Assembly (NCBI GenBank): GCA_031213475.1
Contig: JARUPZ010000037.1
Coordinates: 1,240,001 to 1,304,000, forward strand
Length of the DNA stretch: 64,000 nucleotides
Direction: 5' to 3'
Source of the DNA: Nereocystis luetkeana
Lineage: Eukaryota; Sar; Phaeophyceae; Laminariales; Laminariaceae
A program made the position numbers and the translations under genes. Of the stretch, positions 22,115-33,345 are shown one piece after another (the stretch's first letter is position 1; each line of letters starts with the position of its first letter). The notes under the pieces are model-generated. The model was not told the origin of the DNA, did no database searches, and saw only the letters and a program-made list of their open reading frames with translations.

Positions 22115-22727
22115 GATGCCGAGTGAATAAGTCGTTCGAAGGTACTGACGTTTACTACTGACCTTCACTCCATCCCGCCAGCAAGAAACTCTGTTCACTG
22201 GTGCGACTCTTTCACGCTAAAATCAATCATGAATCCTGAAACGGCGTTCGTCCACCGCCACTTTCACATCATACCCCCCGCACGATGGTTACAGAAAGGT
22301 GGTGAAAAAGACCCCCTTAGCACTGAAACTGTCGACTAATATTTCAATCATATCTCTCGATTAGTTTCTTTATCCGTCGGCCCCGCTCATTGAAGAGACA
22401 AAGAGCACAGTGGCCTGTCAGGTTGCGCAGATCACGCCAAAGCTCGTCACATTCCGTCTCGATCTCGGGTTTCACAAAGGTCTACCTGTACGTGGTGCGG
22501 CTACGCCCACAGTCAACCGTTCCTTCTAACCCTGTATTGACGCATTTCCTGGTACACGTTTCTTATGTACCTTCTGTGTGCCTGAAGTCGAGTATCTGTA
22601 CATTAACCGAATGTGTGTGAGCTCAAGTGCATCACGAAAACATGTACAAGTAGCAAAACACTAATGGAAAACAACCTACATTGGCCTGGTCAGTCTTAAT
22701 ATATGTTTGCCCGTATCGTGTTCTATA
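22115..22727 (+). repeat. Family A copy 5, fragment
   Basis: It starts with one unit of the 63-bp repeat (GAATAAGTCGTTCGAAGGTA), then GTGCGACTCTTTCACGCTAA, GGTGGTGAAAAAGACCCCC and CCAAAGCTCGTCACATTCCG, as in copies 3 and 4. Similarity fades by about 22620. Confidence 0.7.
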
Positions 22728-22945
22728 CCCACCAGTAGGTGAGTCGGACTCAGAGATCTGACGAGCGCGGGTCCTTTTAAGCGTCTGAGAGCTGTACCCA
22801 GCTGTAACATGGTGAGCCCAGGGAGATCGAAGTGCATCGCAGATGATCAGAGTCTTCGCAAAACGTGTGCAGGCGATGGGAATGTTTGCAGAACAGTTAT
22901 ATGATGTGATCGTGTTCTTCGAATGATCCCACGTTCTTTCTTACA

Positions 22946-22954
22946 TACCAGGTA
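22946..22954. repeat. TACCAGGTA scar with empty paralogues
   Basis: The sequence ACATACCAGGTAATATTTTA corresponds to GCATAACATTTTA on the reverse strand of D copy 3 (TA at 51054-51055). A bare TA is also seen in the related sequence at 16054-16055. The difference is exactly CCAGGTA. Confidence 0.8.
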
Positions 22955-24471
22955 ATATTTTATGGGATACTCGGTATATGCATACATCCACATGTTTTCG
23001 TTGTTGCCTGCCTTATATGATGGTAATTCGTGCAATATGCTGTTTTGTGTTCACGCTGCCGATGTTGCTCTCCTTGTTTGTTTCGTAAGGTTTTGAAGAT
23101 ACGGCTCTGGTCGATGCATGCAGGCATACTCGTTGCTCGTGCTCCGTTTGCCTGTTGCTCGTGCTCGTATGTTCACTCGTTTTTCATGATCGCACACACA
23201 TGCATGTCCGTTAATAAATGACTGCATCCTTTTGACCACATAGTGTCTTCAAAACCAAATGCAACCGACAGATGTCGATACAAGCCAAAGGTGCCGTACG
23301 TACTAATACACGCATGCCCTCGTGTACCGTTTGCTCGGTTAGGTGATAACGGAAACTAACAATGTTGAGCCTCACGCCGTTTGGGCGTAGATAACCACCC
23401 TATAGTACGATGAACCCCTCGACAACAATGTGCGTTGTAGGCTGGCAAACATGAAACTTCAAGAAAACCACGTATATTTCGATGACTAGCATTCTTGCCG
23501 CGATTATTAGACAACAACATCAGTAGTGATACTGTGTCTCTATTATAGCAAGACCACGACACGATGAAATAAGCGTACGCACACCAATTGAAAAGTCTGA
23601 TACACGTTTGACCCTCTTCGATATCTCCGGTCGCACCACTGTCCGCGTTGCATATCAACCGAGCGTTGTGCTCGAGAACCAGGTACAACACTTGAAGGAC
23701 TGAAAGCCTAACATAACAGGAAAGCAGCAGCAGAAGGAAAATCGGAGCAGATGAATAAAGATCGGTTACCCAAGGCCTTGTGGGGCACGGGTCACACGGG
23801 GTGAGATAGTTTCACCTGGAAGATGATGAGCTTGCACACAACAGAGGGAGGTGTGGCTTGCTGTGTCCGAAGGGTTCGGAGTGATGGCAGATACACAATG
23901 TAGCCCATCCTGATCAGTACCAGGTCGACAGGTATGGAGCGGGTGGAACACAATCGTGGGTTGATTCTTTTATTTGTTTTGATGTCGTATCGACAGTCGA
24001 AAATACCGGATTTTTTCTTGCTGTGTGGTATTCCTCGAGCGCGAAAAACAATGGGGGGGGGTAGCCTGCATTGTCGCCCTGATTGAAATAAAATTCAAGT
24101 CACACACCAATGCTAGAAAACTCGCGCAGCGCATGCCGTAATATGGTGGACTACCAATGTAAGACCAGGGGCATGGACCCAACGAGATACCGGTAGCAAG
24201 TACGACACGAGACATACCGGCGACGCGCATTACCATACATGATTATTATGAATATCAGTAAAAATAGTCATTTGAAAAAAAGGCAGGGACCCATACTGCT
24301 ACTACTGTGTACCCTGTACCTGCGTTTTTATATTTTTTATTTCCCGAACAGGGTTGATTTATTATTGATCGGCGTACACGCAGAAGCATAGGCCGGGTGG
24401 CTCGCAGTATGTATGATTTTCACAACATCAATTGAGGACGTATATTTGGTATCTATGATACTGTAAAACTG

Positions 24472-24480
24472 TACCAGGTA
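24472..24480. repeat. TACCAGGTA scar shared with 15107, absent at 49230
   Basis: D copies 1 and 2 read ACTGTACCAGGTAGGCCGTA; D copy 3 reads ACTGTAGGCCGTA on the reverse strand (TA at 49230-49231). The difference is exactly CCAGGTA next to a TA. Confidence 0.85.
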
Positions 24481-25215
24481 GGCCGTATGGTAAGATCCCT
24501 AGGGACTCTTGGGTCTAACTCTCTTTCCACCTTGACTGCTGTAACGAGTCATGAGAAAAACACGTTATCAGGATGTACCACACACCGTACGTATATATGG
24601 TATTCATAAGGGGCATACTGATGAAGCGGAGTAGAAAGGAAGTTCAAGAGAGCATACGTGAAGGATTTATGTATTCACACTATCAATATTAATACTATCA
24701 ATAGAACTGTCCATGGTACTCTAAGTCGTACGGCATAATCTCTCTGGATCCTGGGGCCTACCATTCCTCCTGCTTTCACAAGAGTGAATACCTTTACCTT
24801 TGTCCCTACACATGTACGGTATCCCTTACAACCTCCGCAAAGTATCACACCGCTACTCGTAGTGTCCTGACATGAAATGTTGTGAAGCCGTTCAGCTGTG
24901 CGTAGCAAGGCGGATTATTATTGGGGTGAAAGCACTCTATGAAAGCTACGTTCAAAATGAGAACCATACACGACAACTAATATGTCATCACATGGAATAG
25001 CTGGTACGGTTTTGGTCTTCTCGTACCCGATACGTGGGAATATCACTTGTTTGACCTGTTTTTTATGGTCTTCTTACTCGGTACGTTGGCCTTTTACTGG
25101 CTTTCCCCGCTATGGTCGTCTGTTACGGCAGGATGCAGCTCACAGACGCTTAAAAGGACCCGCGCTAATTAGATCTCTGAGGCCGACTGACCTGCTGGTT
25201 GGGAGTTCAAAAAGT

Positions 25216-25700
25216 GCCTTTGTGCAGTAATGATCGGGTCACGCAGAAAGTGAGTCGATGCAATGAAGTAGTTGCAAGCAGCCAGAGAGAGCAATGAAAC
25301 AGGAACCACACACGCGATAACTGGCACGACGGCCAAGGCAGGGCCCAAGGGGCTGGGGATCGACAGGACGGGTATCACAGATCACTTGGCTTTGACTTTC
25401 TTTCTGCCCTTGGTGGTGATTAGAAACACCGGGTTGTTCCGTGACCTCGTTACTGGTTCTTTACACGGAACTGAAGGCATTCCCCCACCGGGGGTCCTCC
25501 CTGCCCCTATAAGATTCACCCAGGGGAGTTAGCCATAGCTGGCCGTCTGCCCATCGAATAGATCCGATGCGTGACACTGACTATTAATAGAGCAGATGTC
25601 TCGCGCCGTATTATCCTCCTCGAAGCACTGTCGCGCTGTAACAGTTCCTCGGCGCTGTAACAACCCCCCTGCCCGACGCAAGCATGCGTTGGAGCAAAAC
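25216..25700 (+). repeat. End of T2 and repeat E2
   Basis: The T2 outer half (GTTGGGAGTTC..TGATCGGGTCACGCAG) is followed by E2 with GCAAGCAGCCAGAGAGAGCA, CAAGGGGCTGGGG, ATCACTTGGCTTTGACT and a final GCGCTGTAACAACCCCCCTG. After about 25690 family similarity stops. Confidence 0.8.
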
Positions 25701-25784
25701 TGGGCCCCCCCAGCGGACGAATGCTTTTTCTCCCCCGTACTAACCGGCTCACCGCTTTCGTCCCCCGCCTGTCGCTGGCCGAGG

Positions 25785-26207
25785 TCACCCCTGGCCTGCG
25801 GCGTTCCGGTGTTCCTCGATCCCGCGAGTCGCTCCGCTGCGGCTAAGCTCCTCCCAATCGCTGTCAGGGTATGGCACTCGCCAATACGGCTCCCGAAAGT
25901 CGTAAATCCTTCCAACCGACGCTCGACTCACCCCATAAGATCCAGCGAACGACCGTCTGACCTGCGTCCCCGTCAGAAAGTACTGCAGCGCTCTTGTTCG
26001 CACCCCCTGGTCACGTTTTTCTTTCGGTGGTGGTTTCGGGGGCCGAGGGTGGCAGCCCTTTCCCTTGCACGCTTCCCACAGGGCGTGGAAGACGTCAAGT
26101 TGCAGAGGGGAGAAGCTGCCCCTCACTTCCCCTTCTGGTAACCACTCAGCAGCAGCAGCAGCGGCGGCAGCCACAGACTCAGACGGCTCCTCCAGCGGGG
26201 GTCGCAA
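25785..26207 (-). CDS. Unidentified 140-residue ORF with HTH-like segment
   Basis: The minus strand is open for 140 residues with an Ala run (EWLPEGE after AAAAAAAA), a Pro/Lys-rich linker, then LTGTQVRRSFAGSYGVSRAS and VGRIYDF. That stretch looks like a helix-turn-helix of the kind found near the N-terminus of some DNA transposases. It lies between repeat E2 and the DIRS-like element. No catalytic residues are visible and the region is GC-rich, so it may be a non-coding open frame. Low confidence. Confidence 0.3.
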   Translation of the reverse strand: MRPPLEEPSESVAAAAAAAAEWLPEGEVRGSFSPLQLDVFHALWEACKGKGCHPRPPKPPPKEKRDQGVRTRALQYFLTGTQVRRSFAGSYGVSRASVGRIYDFREPYWRVPYPDSDWEELSRSGATRGIEEHRNAAGQG

Positions 26208-26371
26208 GGTTCACTTTCTCGCACGGACAGCAGGGGAGGGGGAGCGGAGGGTATGGTCGGCACGGGGCTGGGGGGGGGAGAGAATCGGGGGGGGATTGAC
26301 CGGGCGGGCCTCGCCCGGAGGCGGGGCCGAACGGCGGGGGGTGCAGGGCGGAGGTCGGAATTTCGACGTTC

Positions 26372-27977
26372 GTGGACAGCCGTAAGTCGGTGGGACTACC
26401 GGAGGCACCTCAACCTGGGTCGGTGTCGCAAGACGTGTTCGTTGGTGAGGGGTGTGACTTTGAATGTGCAGAAGCGATACGTGCCGGTAAGATGATGACA
26501 AAATGCGCCGCAGTAAACCCAGAAGCTGATAGCGAGTCTAGAGAGATCAGTAACTTTAGGAAAGTCGTGAAATTAGCATGGACAGCGCGCGCGCGTGAGA
26601 AAGCTGAAAAGGTAAAAGGGAAAAACAACTCTAGACAGAATGATAAGCCACAGAACAACAGTACTACTCGACATAATAATGATGAATCGCCAGCTCGTAG
26701 CCCAGGGGAGACCCCTTGGGCACAGGGCACAACCGAGACGGAAAAATAGCAGTAGCTCTAGACAGAGTTACTTGGATCAGAACGGCAACAGTTCTAGACA
26801 TAATGATGATGTCCTGATCGCCCTGACCTCGAGTCGGGGCAAGTCCGTCAAAGAAAAGAAAATCTCTAGATAGAGCGACGAGTCGCAGAACAACAGCGAG
26901 CCTAGACAGGAGCATGTTGATCGGCCAGCCCTGAGCTCAGGGGAGACCTCTTGGGCACAGGCCACAACCGAGACGGAAGAAAATAGCAGTAGCTCTAGAC
27001 AGAGTAACTTTGACCAGAACATCAACAGTTCTAGCCAGAATGACGATGTCTTGTTCGCCCAGACCTCGAGTCAGGGCAAGTCCGTAGAAGAAAAGGGAAT
27101 CTCTAGACAGAGTGACGAGTCGCAGAACAACAGCAATTTTAGACAAAATTACCTTGATCTGCCTGCCCGTAGCCCAGGGGAGACCCTCTGGGCACAGGGC
27201 ACAACAGAGACGGAAGAAAATAGAAGTAGCTCTAGACAGAGTTACTTGGATCAGAACGGCAACAGTTCTAGACATAATGATGATGTCCTGATCGCCCTGA
27301 CATCGAGTCAGGGCAAATCCGTAAACGAAAAGAACATCTCTAGCCAGAGTGCCGAGTCGCAGAACAACAGTGAGTCTAAAAAACAGTACTGTGATTTGCC
27401 AGCCCTTAGTAGACCCCTTGGGTACGGGACAGTTTGTCGAAAGGAAAAAGGCTTACAAGGATCGGTACGACAAGTGGCACCTTCAGATGGAGTTGTACCG
27501 TACCAAGTTAAAGGACAGACAAGTAAGCTAACCAGACAGGAAAAATTCGCTGCACTGAACGAAAAATGGAGGCAAACAAAAACGTTGATGACCGTCGAAA
27601 CACGCGAACTAAACCACAAGAAAAACACCATACGAGAAATGTCAGAGACAGGCACAGAACTTTTACATGTATGCGCTGGTAAAGTGGGAGATGTGGCCGT
27701 TGGGCTCGGAGGCACTCTGGCGTCACCTCCGTTGGCCGTCGATCACGTCGAACACTGCTTTGGGTGGGTTGAAGGTTTCCCCGCAATAACAGAACTCATA
27801 GGCATCATGAAGAATGGCGTGCCGGTGAAGACAGCAGTCACGAACCTCGACCCTTCAAGAGCAATTCGGTATGGTAACCACAGCAGAGTGTTTGAACCTA
27901 GTTTGGGAAAAACTGTACGAGGATGTACGACGCAATCGCGTTCTAGTGTTCAACAGAGGGTCAGCTGCCGCGCTTAA
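26372..27977 (+). pseudogene. DIRS-like ORF1 with 237-bp tandem repeats
   Basis: This is a hydrophilic, Ser/Asn/Gln-rich product of the position expected for a Gag-like ORF1. Its middle (about 26620-27410) is built of three full and one partial 79-codon repeats, keyed by AGGGGAGACC at 26704, 26939 and 27176. The first unit is 235 bp, a 2-base deletion near 26742 that shifts the frame from 2 to 3, and a TAG lies near 26870 in the second unit. The last 190 residues (to the TAA at 27975-27977) are non-repetitive and run towards the RT. No zinc knuckle is visible. No function can be given beyond the structural role inferred from position. Confidence 0.7.
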
Positions 27978-27986
27978 GGACTACGT

Positions 27987-29672
27987 GTGGCGCCCCTCGG
28001 TGCCGTTGTTACGCACGAGGTCAGAATAGTTAACGACTACTCGTTTGATGTCGACGCGGCGAGAGGAGAGAAGGGAGGGCTGAATAAAGACACGCAAACG
28101 GAAGATGTGCCGAAATTCCTCTGTGCCGACGCACTCCCTTCACTTTTAAACGCGCTCACCGGCCTCCTCACCTTCGTATCCTTTTGGCCAAAGCAGACGT
28201 AACAGACGCCTTCAGGAACGTCAGGGTATCACCGCACCAAGCGCAGAACTTTTACTATGTGGTAGACGACGTGTTGGTAGCATATTTTAGACTCACCTTT
28301 GGATGGACAGCCTCGCCCGGGTACTGGGGCCTCATGGCCTCAGCGGCCGAACACGCCCACCTTCACACCACAGTAGATAGTGCGGTTTTTCTACCAGAAG
28401 GCGAGGCTATGATGGCGCATGTCAAAATCGCGGACCCATGGGAGTCGGGCAAGCCAACTAGGATCCCGACCGGAGTCAGAGTAAAATCGTCACGAAGGGG
28501 GGGATTAAACGAACCGTTTCTGACGGCAGTATACGTGGACAACTTTATTATGGCCTGCGTGCAACTTAATCCTGCAGATCAGACCGCCCTCATAGCTTCC
28601 GCTTCCCTTGCTTCAGATAACGTAAGATTATTCGGACCAGACGAAAAAGGTGAAACCCCTATACTCGCTCCAAAGAAGAGCACTGATTAGGACATAATCG
28701 TAGATGCGCTGGGTTTTACAATCAACACACACCATGCGGACTTCCGTGACCAAGGAACGGGTAGAAGCAATTAGGCTCCTCGAGTAGGAGTGGTCGGGGG
28801 ACAAAACGTATGCAAGCGCGCAAGATGTGCTTAGTAAGCATGGCAGGCAAACTGTGGAACCTCACCTACATAGTCAGAGCCGGTAGATATTTTGTTTGGC
28901 AGCTTTTACGTCTGATCAATCTTCACAAAACCGCCAAAGCCAAACAATCGACGAGTGAGACTGGGCTGGGAGTGCCTATGATATCTCCTTTTGGAAATGG
29001 GCAATCGAACCGAAGTTGGTTAGCGCCGGGGAATCCCTCGGCGCACCATTTTACGCACACGTAGAACGATCACCGTCGCGACGATACTATTCGGACGCAA
29101 GCTTTACTGCAGTCGGGGGCTTTTGCCCAGAACTAAAAGTATACTGGAGATACGACTTGAACCCCGTACTGTCGCGTCTCTTGAAGAACTAAACGGTGAC
29201 CAAAGGAGAGGACGCAATCACAGTCAACCTGCTTGAATTGGGTTGTATGGTCATGACGGCGTACGTGACTCAAGTCATTCTGCACGACAGGCCAGTCATG
29301 CAAGGAGACCCCGCACTATTGAGGGGGGACAACGTGACAGCCGTGTCATGGATTAATCGGTGTGGTGAGTCGCATAACCGGCGAGCTTCACTGGCCATGA
29401 GACTTCTAGGTAGACTGGAAATTACGAGCGGATGGAGCCATGGCGAAAAGCATATTCCCGGCGTGCAGAACGTAGTAGCGGATAGCATCTCGAGATGGCC
29501 GAAAACAGAAATCGCGCAAAAGTTGCAGACACACGTACAAGGGCAATGGACAGAGCAGAATATAGGTGACGGTGGCCGTGCAGTCTTCGAGACTAATCTG
29601 CAGCCAAAATTCCCCACAGGGTACATAGCTGATATAATATGGGAAGCGATGACACGAACTGTAGAACCATGA
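27987..29672 (+). pseudogene. DIRS-like reverse transcriptase and RNase H, broken
   Basis: RT: an N-terminal IVNDYSFDVDAARGEKGGLN segment in frame 3 (27987-28202), then a shift to frame 2 with AKADVTDAFRNV (motif A aspartates), FGWTASPGYWG (motif B) and YVDN (motif C, usually YVDD, so the second catalytic Asp is now Asn). A stop comes at 28688-28690. RNase H in frame 3 shows YSDAS near 29091, LLELG, RGDNVTAVSWINR and VADSISR, which supply the D-E-D-D acidic set. A TAA lies just before 29196 and a stop at 29670-29672. Together these would copy the element's RNA into DNA. Motif assignment is firm; the copy cannot be active. Confidence 0.85.
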
Positions 29673-30760
29673 ACACCCCGCAAACCCCATCGAGCAGGAA
29701 CACACACTGGAGAGGGCGGGAAGGACGAGGAGGTGGACAGACTGGTGGAGATACTCGCGCTGGCCTTAGTGGGGGCAAGCACGCAAACCGTGTACTGGAA
29801 CAAGTGGCAAACCTGGTGCCGTCTCAGAGTGATTGAAGGGAAGAGTCCGTGGCTAGCAGAGGGTGATGGAGTCGACGCAGCAGTGAAAGAGTTGACGAAA
29901 TTCATGGCCCTGCGATGCTTTGCATTCAAAAACCAAAGCCAGACCATACCAGGTTATCTATCAGCCATCAAGTATTTCCACAGAATGTTCGGAGGTTGGG
30001 AGCTGCCCACTTCACACTGCATGGTTGTAGCCGTAGGGAAAGGGATCGATAGAGCTCACGGGAAATCGGAGATACGCCCCAAGGTCAGGAAGCCTCTTAC
30101 GTGGGACCTGTTGACCACGGGGATGAAGAGCGCGTGTGAGGTAGGAACCGAAAGAGGGGTAGTCTGGACCGGACTGGCGTTGTCGTTTCCTCTTCTTTGT
30201 AGAGCCTCTGAAATTTAGGCCTACGGCAACGGGCTGGTACACGCAGATTTTTGTCCGAAGAGGAGAGACTCAGCGTTTTTTTCGGGAGCGTTCCAACTAG
30301 CGTGGGATAAAGACCTGCTACAGACAGAGTAGAAGTGACGTTCCGCGCTTCCAAGTCAGACTCCAAGAGGCTGGGGTCAATCGTCACCAGTACGAGAGTA
30401 ACGAAAGGGAAGGGAAGGTTTTGGGGCGTAAAGAGTCTGGGGGCGTTGGAGATCCTTCTGGTTTTACTAGACCTTCATCCCGGACTGAGCAGGTCAGCAC
30501 CATTGATGCAGACACGCACGGCCACCGGGTGGAAGGTGAGCACGCGCACCGTTGCAACAAAGGCCTTGAGGCGGATGTTAAGCAGTTTGGGTAGGGACCC
30601 GACTCAGTACGCTCTCCACTCAGGCAGGATCGGGGGGGCAACCCAGCTTGCTGCGCAAGGCGCGTCAGACATTCAGACTCAACGGGCGGGGATATGAAAA
30701 TCACTAGCGTTCATGGTCTATGTAAGAGTAGGAGGGGAGGCAGCGGAGTTTGTGTCCGAA
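29673..30760 (+). pseudogene. DIRS-like tyrosine recombinase, broken
   Basis: Frame 3 (29733-30218) reads an N-terminal SAM-like domain (NKWQTWCRLR..FMALRCF..IPGYLSAIKYFHR) ending in LLCRASEI, which holds the first catalytic Arg, followed at once by a stop. Frame 2 (30335-30697) continues with FRASKSDSKR, then LHSGRIGGATQLAAQGASD, the His-x-x-Arg catalytic box. A TGA at about 30694 falls where a Gly-Arg-Trp would be expected, and the frame then reads KSLAFMVYVR, whose Tyr is likely the nucleophile. The enzyme would join a circular DNA copy to the chromosome. The catalytic residues are recognisable, but the gene is in at least two pieces. Confidence 0.85.
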
Positions 30761-31009
30761 GCACTGACAAGGTAATAGTGGCAGGAACGTGGGGGATTGA
30801 ATTTGAGGGATAATCGGGCTTTCTTAAGGGGAAAGAGTTCAAACAGTTGTCCGTTTTCCCTTGGGGTACTGGTCGAAACGTAAACGTGGAAAGCGGGTCA
30901 GCCCGAAGTGTTTTCTTGGAGCACGGTGTCCCATTGTACCATGTGTTTGTCCTCTTCGGCATTGCTTTACTGCGTAAATTAATACCACAATTGTTGAGCC
31001 AATCAAAAC

Positions 31010-33340
31010 AAACTTCGAAATTGCTTCCAAGTATTGTATCGGTTGAGACATTGAGCTTCTAATGTGAGGGGCTCAGAAACGTCTGGTTGCACCCCTACTG
31101 TGGGATGGCTTACTAGCCAAGGTAAATTTCTGATTTCGAGTAAGTAAGTCGTTTGAAGGTACTGACGTTTACGCCACCCCCCAGCACGGCAGTGCCCACT
31201 GGTGAGACCTTTTCGTGCTAAAACAAAACATGAGTCCTCAAACGTCATTCATCCACAACCACTTCCGGACCGTATCCCTTGCATAACGGTGTTTGTGGAT
31301 GTAGTTGTAGAAAGGTGGTGACAAACACCCCCCCAGAACGGGAACGGCCTACCGCCTATTGTGATTTCAATCACACCTCTCGATTCGTTCCTTCAACACT
31401 GGGCCACCATACTTGGGGCGTCGAATAGCAGGGTATCCTGTTAGGTTGAGCAGATCATACCAAAGCTCGACACATTCCATCTCGGTCATGGGTCTCACAA
31501 ATGTGTACCTATGGGGGGTGTAGCGACTTGCACATGCACTCGCCCCTTTGGACATCTGGGTATTTGAACGTTACCATACCTGGTATAATCCTCATGTACG
31601 TCTTATGAAAGACTGACGAGTACAAGTATCTGTATATTAACTGAATCTGAATGAACAATCCCCAAAGCCTAGGTATTATCACGAAAACGTTTAGTAAAAC
31701 ACCATGGTCTGTATCAAACTGATATTGGGTTGAGGAGCCTGGTCGATCGTGATAGATGCTTAGCCGTGTTGAACTATACCCCTCTCGTAGCAGGGTTCTG
31801 TGTCTGGCTTGCCTCCCATTCAACTATCACTGTTGTTGTGCCATCGTTTTGATCAAAGTCATGGCCACCTGGATTACACTATGATGACAACATTTTTTTC
31901 CAAGATTAGTCATGCAATTTAGCATTTCTACAACCGTTCTTCTCCGACGAGGTGGACCACCCGATACTGGGATACGGACGACAAACACAGGGATGCGTGG
32001 TACGCTTAACAACTACACGCTTGCGTTCGCAAATTAACCCCTTTAGAACTCTATTCCCGTTTTGGGGGCTAACCATCCTAATTCCAAGTAGTTTGCCCCC
32101 AATTGTCCCCAAAAAGAGACTGCAGTCCTAAGAGGGTTAAGGGAACCTTTAGTTTGGACATCGGGCATATGTGGCCTTTATACCTGCCCTCCCATCGCGG
32201 GGACGAAACACCTGGAATTAGGGTCAAACTTAGGTACATGTACTGGCAGTGCAGTATTCAAACTGTCAAGATGCCCAGTCGTCGTTGGGAACCCAGTCAG
32301 GGGTAAGCTCGGTTGACTCCGTTGACCGCGCCAGCGACTAAGGCGGCGCGTGAGTATGTGTGCTGGGGAGTGGCTTTGTTTTTCTATCGGAAAATACCAA
32401 GTTTTCTCTCCTCAGTTTGATTGGCATTGTGTTCTGGTATCTCGTATCCACCGCGTAGGATGCATGTATTTGTTCAGGAATAGCAGTCACACTTGCTACA
32501 GGCAAAGCGTTCCGAATAGAAGCCAACAGTTCCGGGGTCTTTTCGGCACGATGTAACAAGCGCCTGTTTTCACGTCAAGGTTTGGTTTACTTTCCAGAGT
32601 TCTTCAGTAGCCCGCTCTATGGTCTATGCTGGGCGTATATGCCACGTTCACACTCTGTCCCAGTTCATGCCCAGACTGATCAATGTTACACGCAGCCTGC
32701 GACCCTTGTTGATGCGCCATTGTAAGCGCTGTCCTGAATACGTAGTGTATGATTCGCTATATTAGCACTCTTGTGTTCACACACACCGCAACTACGATGT
32801 ATTGTAGTTCTCCTTTATGTGTCCCTTTGTTTTTATTTGGGTTGTACATATAATAATAATAAAGCATGCATACGTTCATGGTGTCCTTTAGTTGCAATTA
32901 GTACGAGATGGTATCCCATATCGGGTATCTCCTTAGAGTACCGCGTCTCTATTACGTACTGGTACTGCACTATTTAGTTAGTACCTGGTACTTCTTTGGT
33001 TTCTCCAATCGAGATGCATTTTAGTTACAGCCTGTTTAGTAGCCGGAGTTCGGAATGAGTTATATTATTAGTGCGACAATAATGTCATACGAAATATCTG
33101 TACAGCAGTGTCTTCTTCATGCTCGACGTCCACCAACCATGGAGTGTTTCTTTGTACGCGTTTGCCGAATGTTCATACCTTATATTATTACTTTGTAGTT
33201 ACGTATGTGAGATATGGAGATTGATTCCCATCCCGTTTGTTCTCTTCGCCCTATTTTCTCTATCCCTCCTTCGTATACACATCCGGGGTCACAGAGCAGG
33301 CTCTTTAATCCCCTCCCAGCATGCGGTCTGTGCCTTGGGT
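31010..33340 (+). repeat. Family A copy 3
   Basis: It runs parallel to copy 4 (45225-47500): one 63-bp unit, GGTGAGACCTTTTCGTGCTA, GGTGGTGACAAACACCCCCC, GTTGAGCAGATCATACCAAA, then the CGGATACGGACGACAAA-like block and GAGATGCATTTTAGTTACAG. Compared with arms 1 and 2 it has only one copy of the 115-bp block and extra sequence at 31430-31860. Scar motifs are at 31577-31585 and 32982-32990. No protein is recognised. Confidence 0.85.
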
Positions 33341-33345
33341 TTATA
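33228..33345 (-). mobile_element. SINE-related fragment, second subfamily
   Basis: TCCGGGGTCACAGAGCAGGC and TTGTTCTCTTCGCCC match the body of the tRNA SINE in the same strand sense, but the sequence then switches to a CATGCGGTCTGTGCC block not present in copies 1-3. No tRNA head is left. A fuller copy is at 47410-47720. Confidence 0.6.

Larger units (their letters stand above)
22728..25215 (+). mobile_element. Element D copy 2 with ~75-bp terminal inverted repeats (T)
   Basis: The left end (22731-22805) and right end (25121-25202) are inverted copies of each other. Both hold CCAG(T/C)AGGT(G/C)AGTC, CTCAGAGATCT, GCGCGGGTCCTTTTAAGCGT and GAGCTG. Between them lies about 2.3 kb of family D, which reappears inverted at 48480-51204 next to T4. 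The interior shows no recognisable transposase, so this looks like a non-autonomous DNA element. Scar motifs are at 22946-22954 and 24472-24480. T also occurs alone upstream of E, so T could be an independent repeat that happens to flank D. Confidence 0.65.
26372..30760 (+). mobile_element. DIRS-like tyrosine-recombinase retrotransposon, degenerate
   Basis: Order of parts: ORF1 with tandem repeats (26372-27977), reverse transcriptase (27987-28690 and on), RNase H (about 29085-29520), tyrosine recombinase (about 29733-30745). This order and the presence of a recombinase in place of an integrase identify the DIRS class, which integrates through a circular DNA intermediate. Every domain is crossed by stops or frameshifts, so the copy is dead. 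I could not define the terminal repeats, so the ends given are coding limits. It lies between repeat E2 and family A copy 3, where the paralogous locus (43.4-45.1 kb) has family B. Confidence 0.85.

Noticed and set aside
25596..26141. 181-residue plus-strand ORF
   Set aside because: GC-rich shadow that begins in repeat E and overlaps a more protein-like minus frame; no domain seen.
29270..29947. 225-residue minus-strand ORF
   Set aside because: It is antisense to the RNase H and recombinase readings of the DIRS-like element, which carry recognisable catalytic motifs.
27051..30760. Integrated virus
   Set aside because: RT, RNase H and tyrosine recombinase without capsid or envelope genes fit a DIRS retrotransposon; no viral structural gene is visible.
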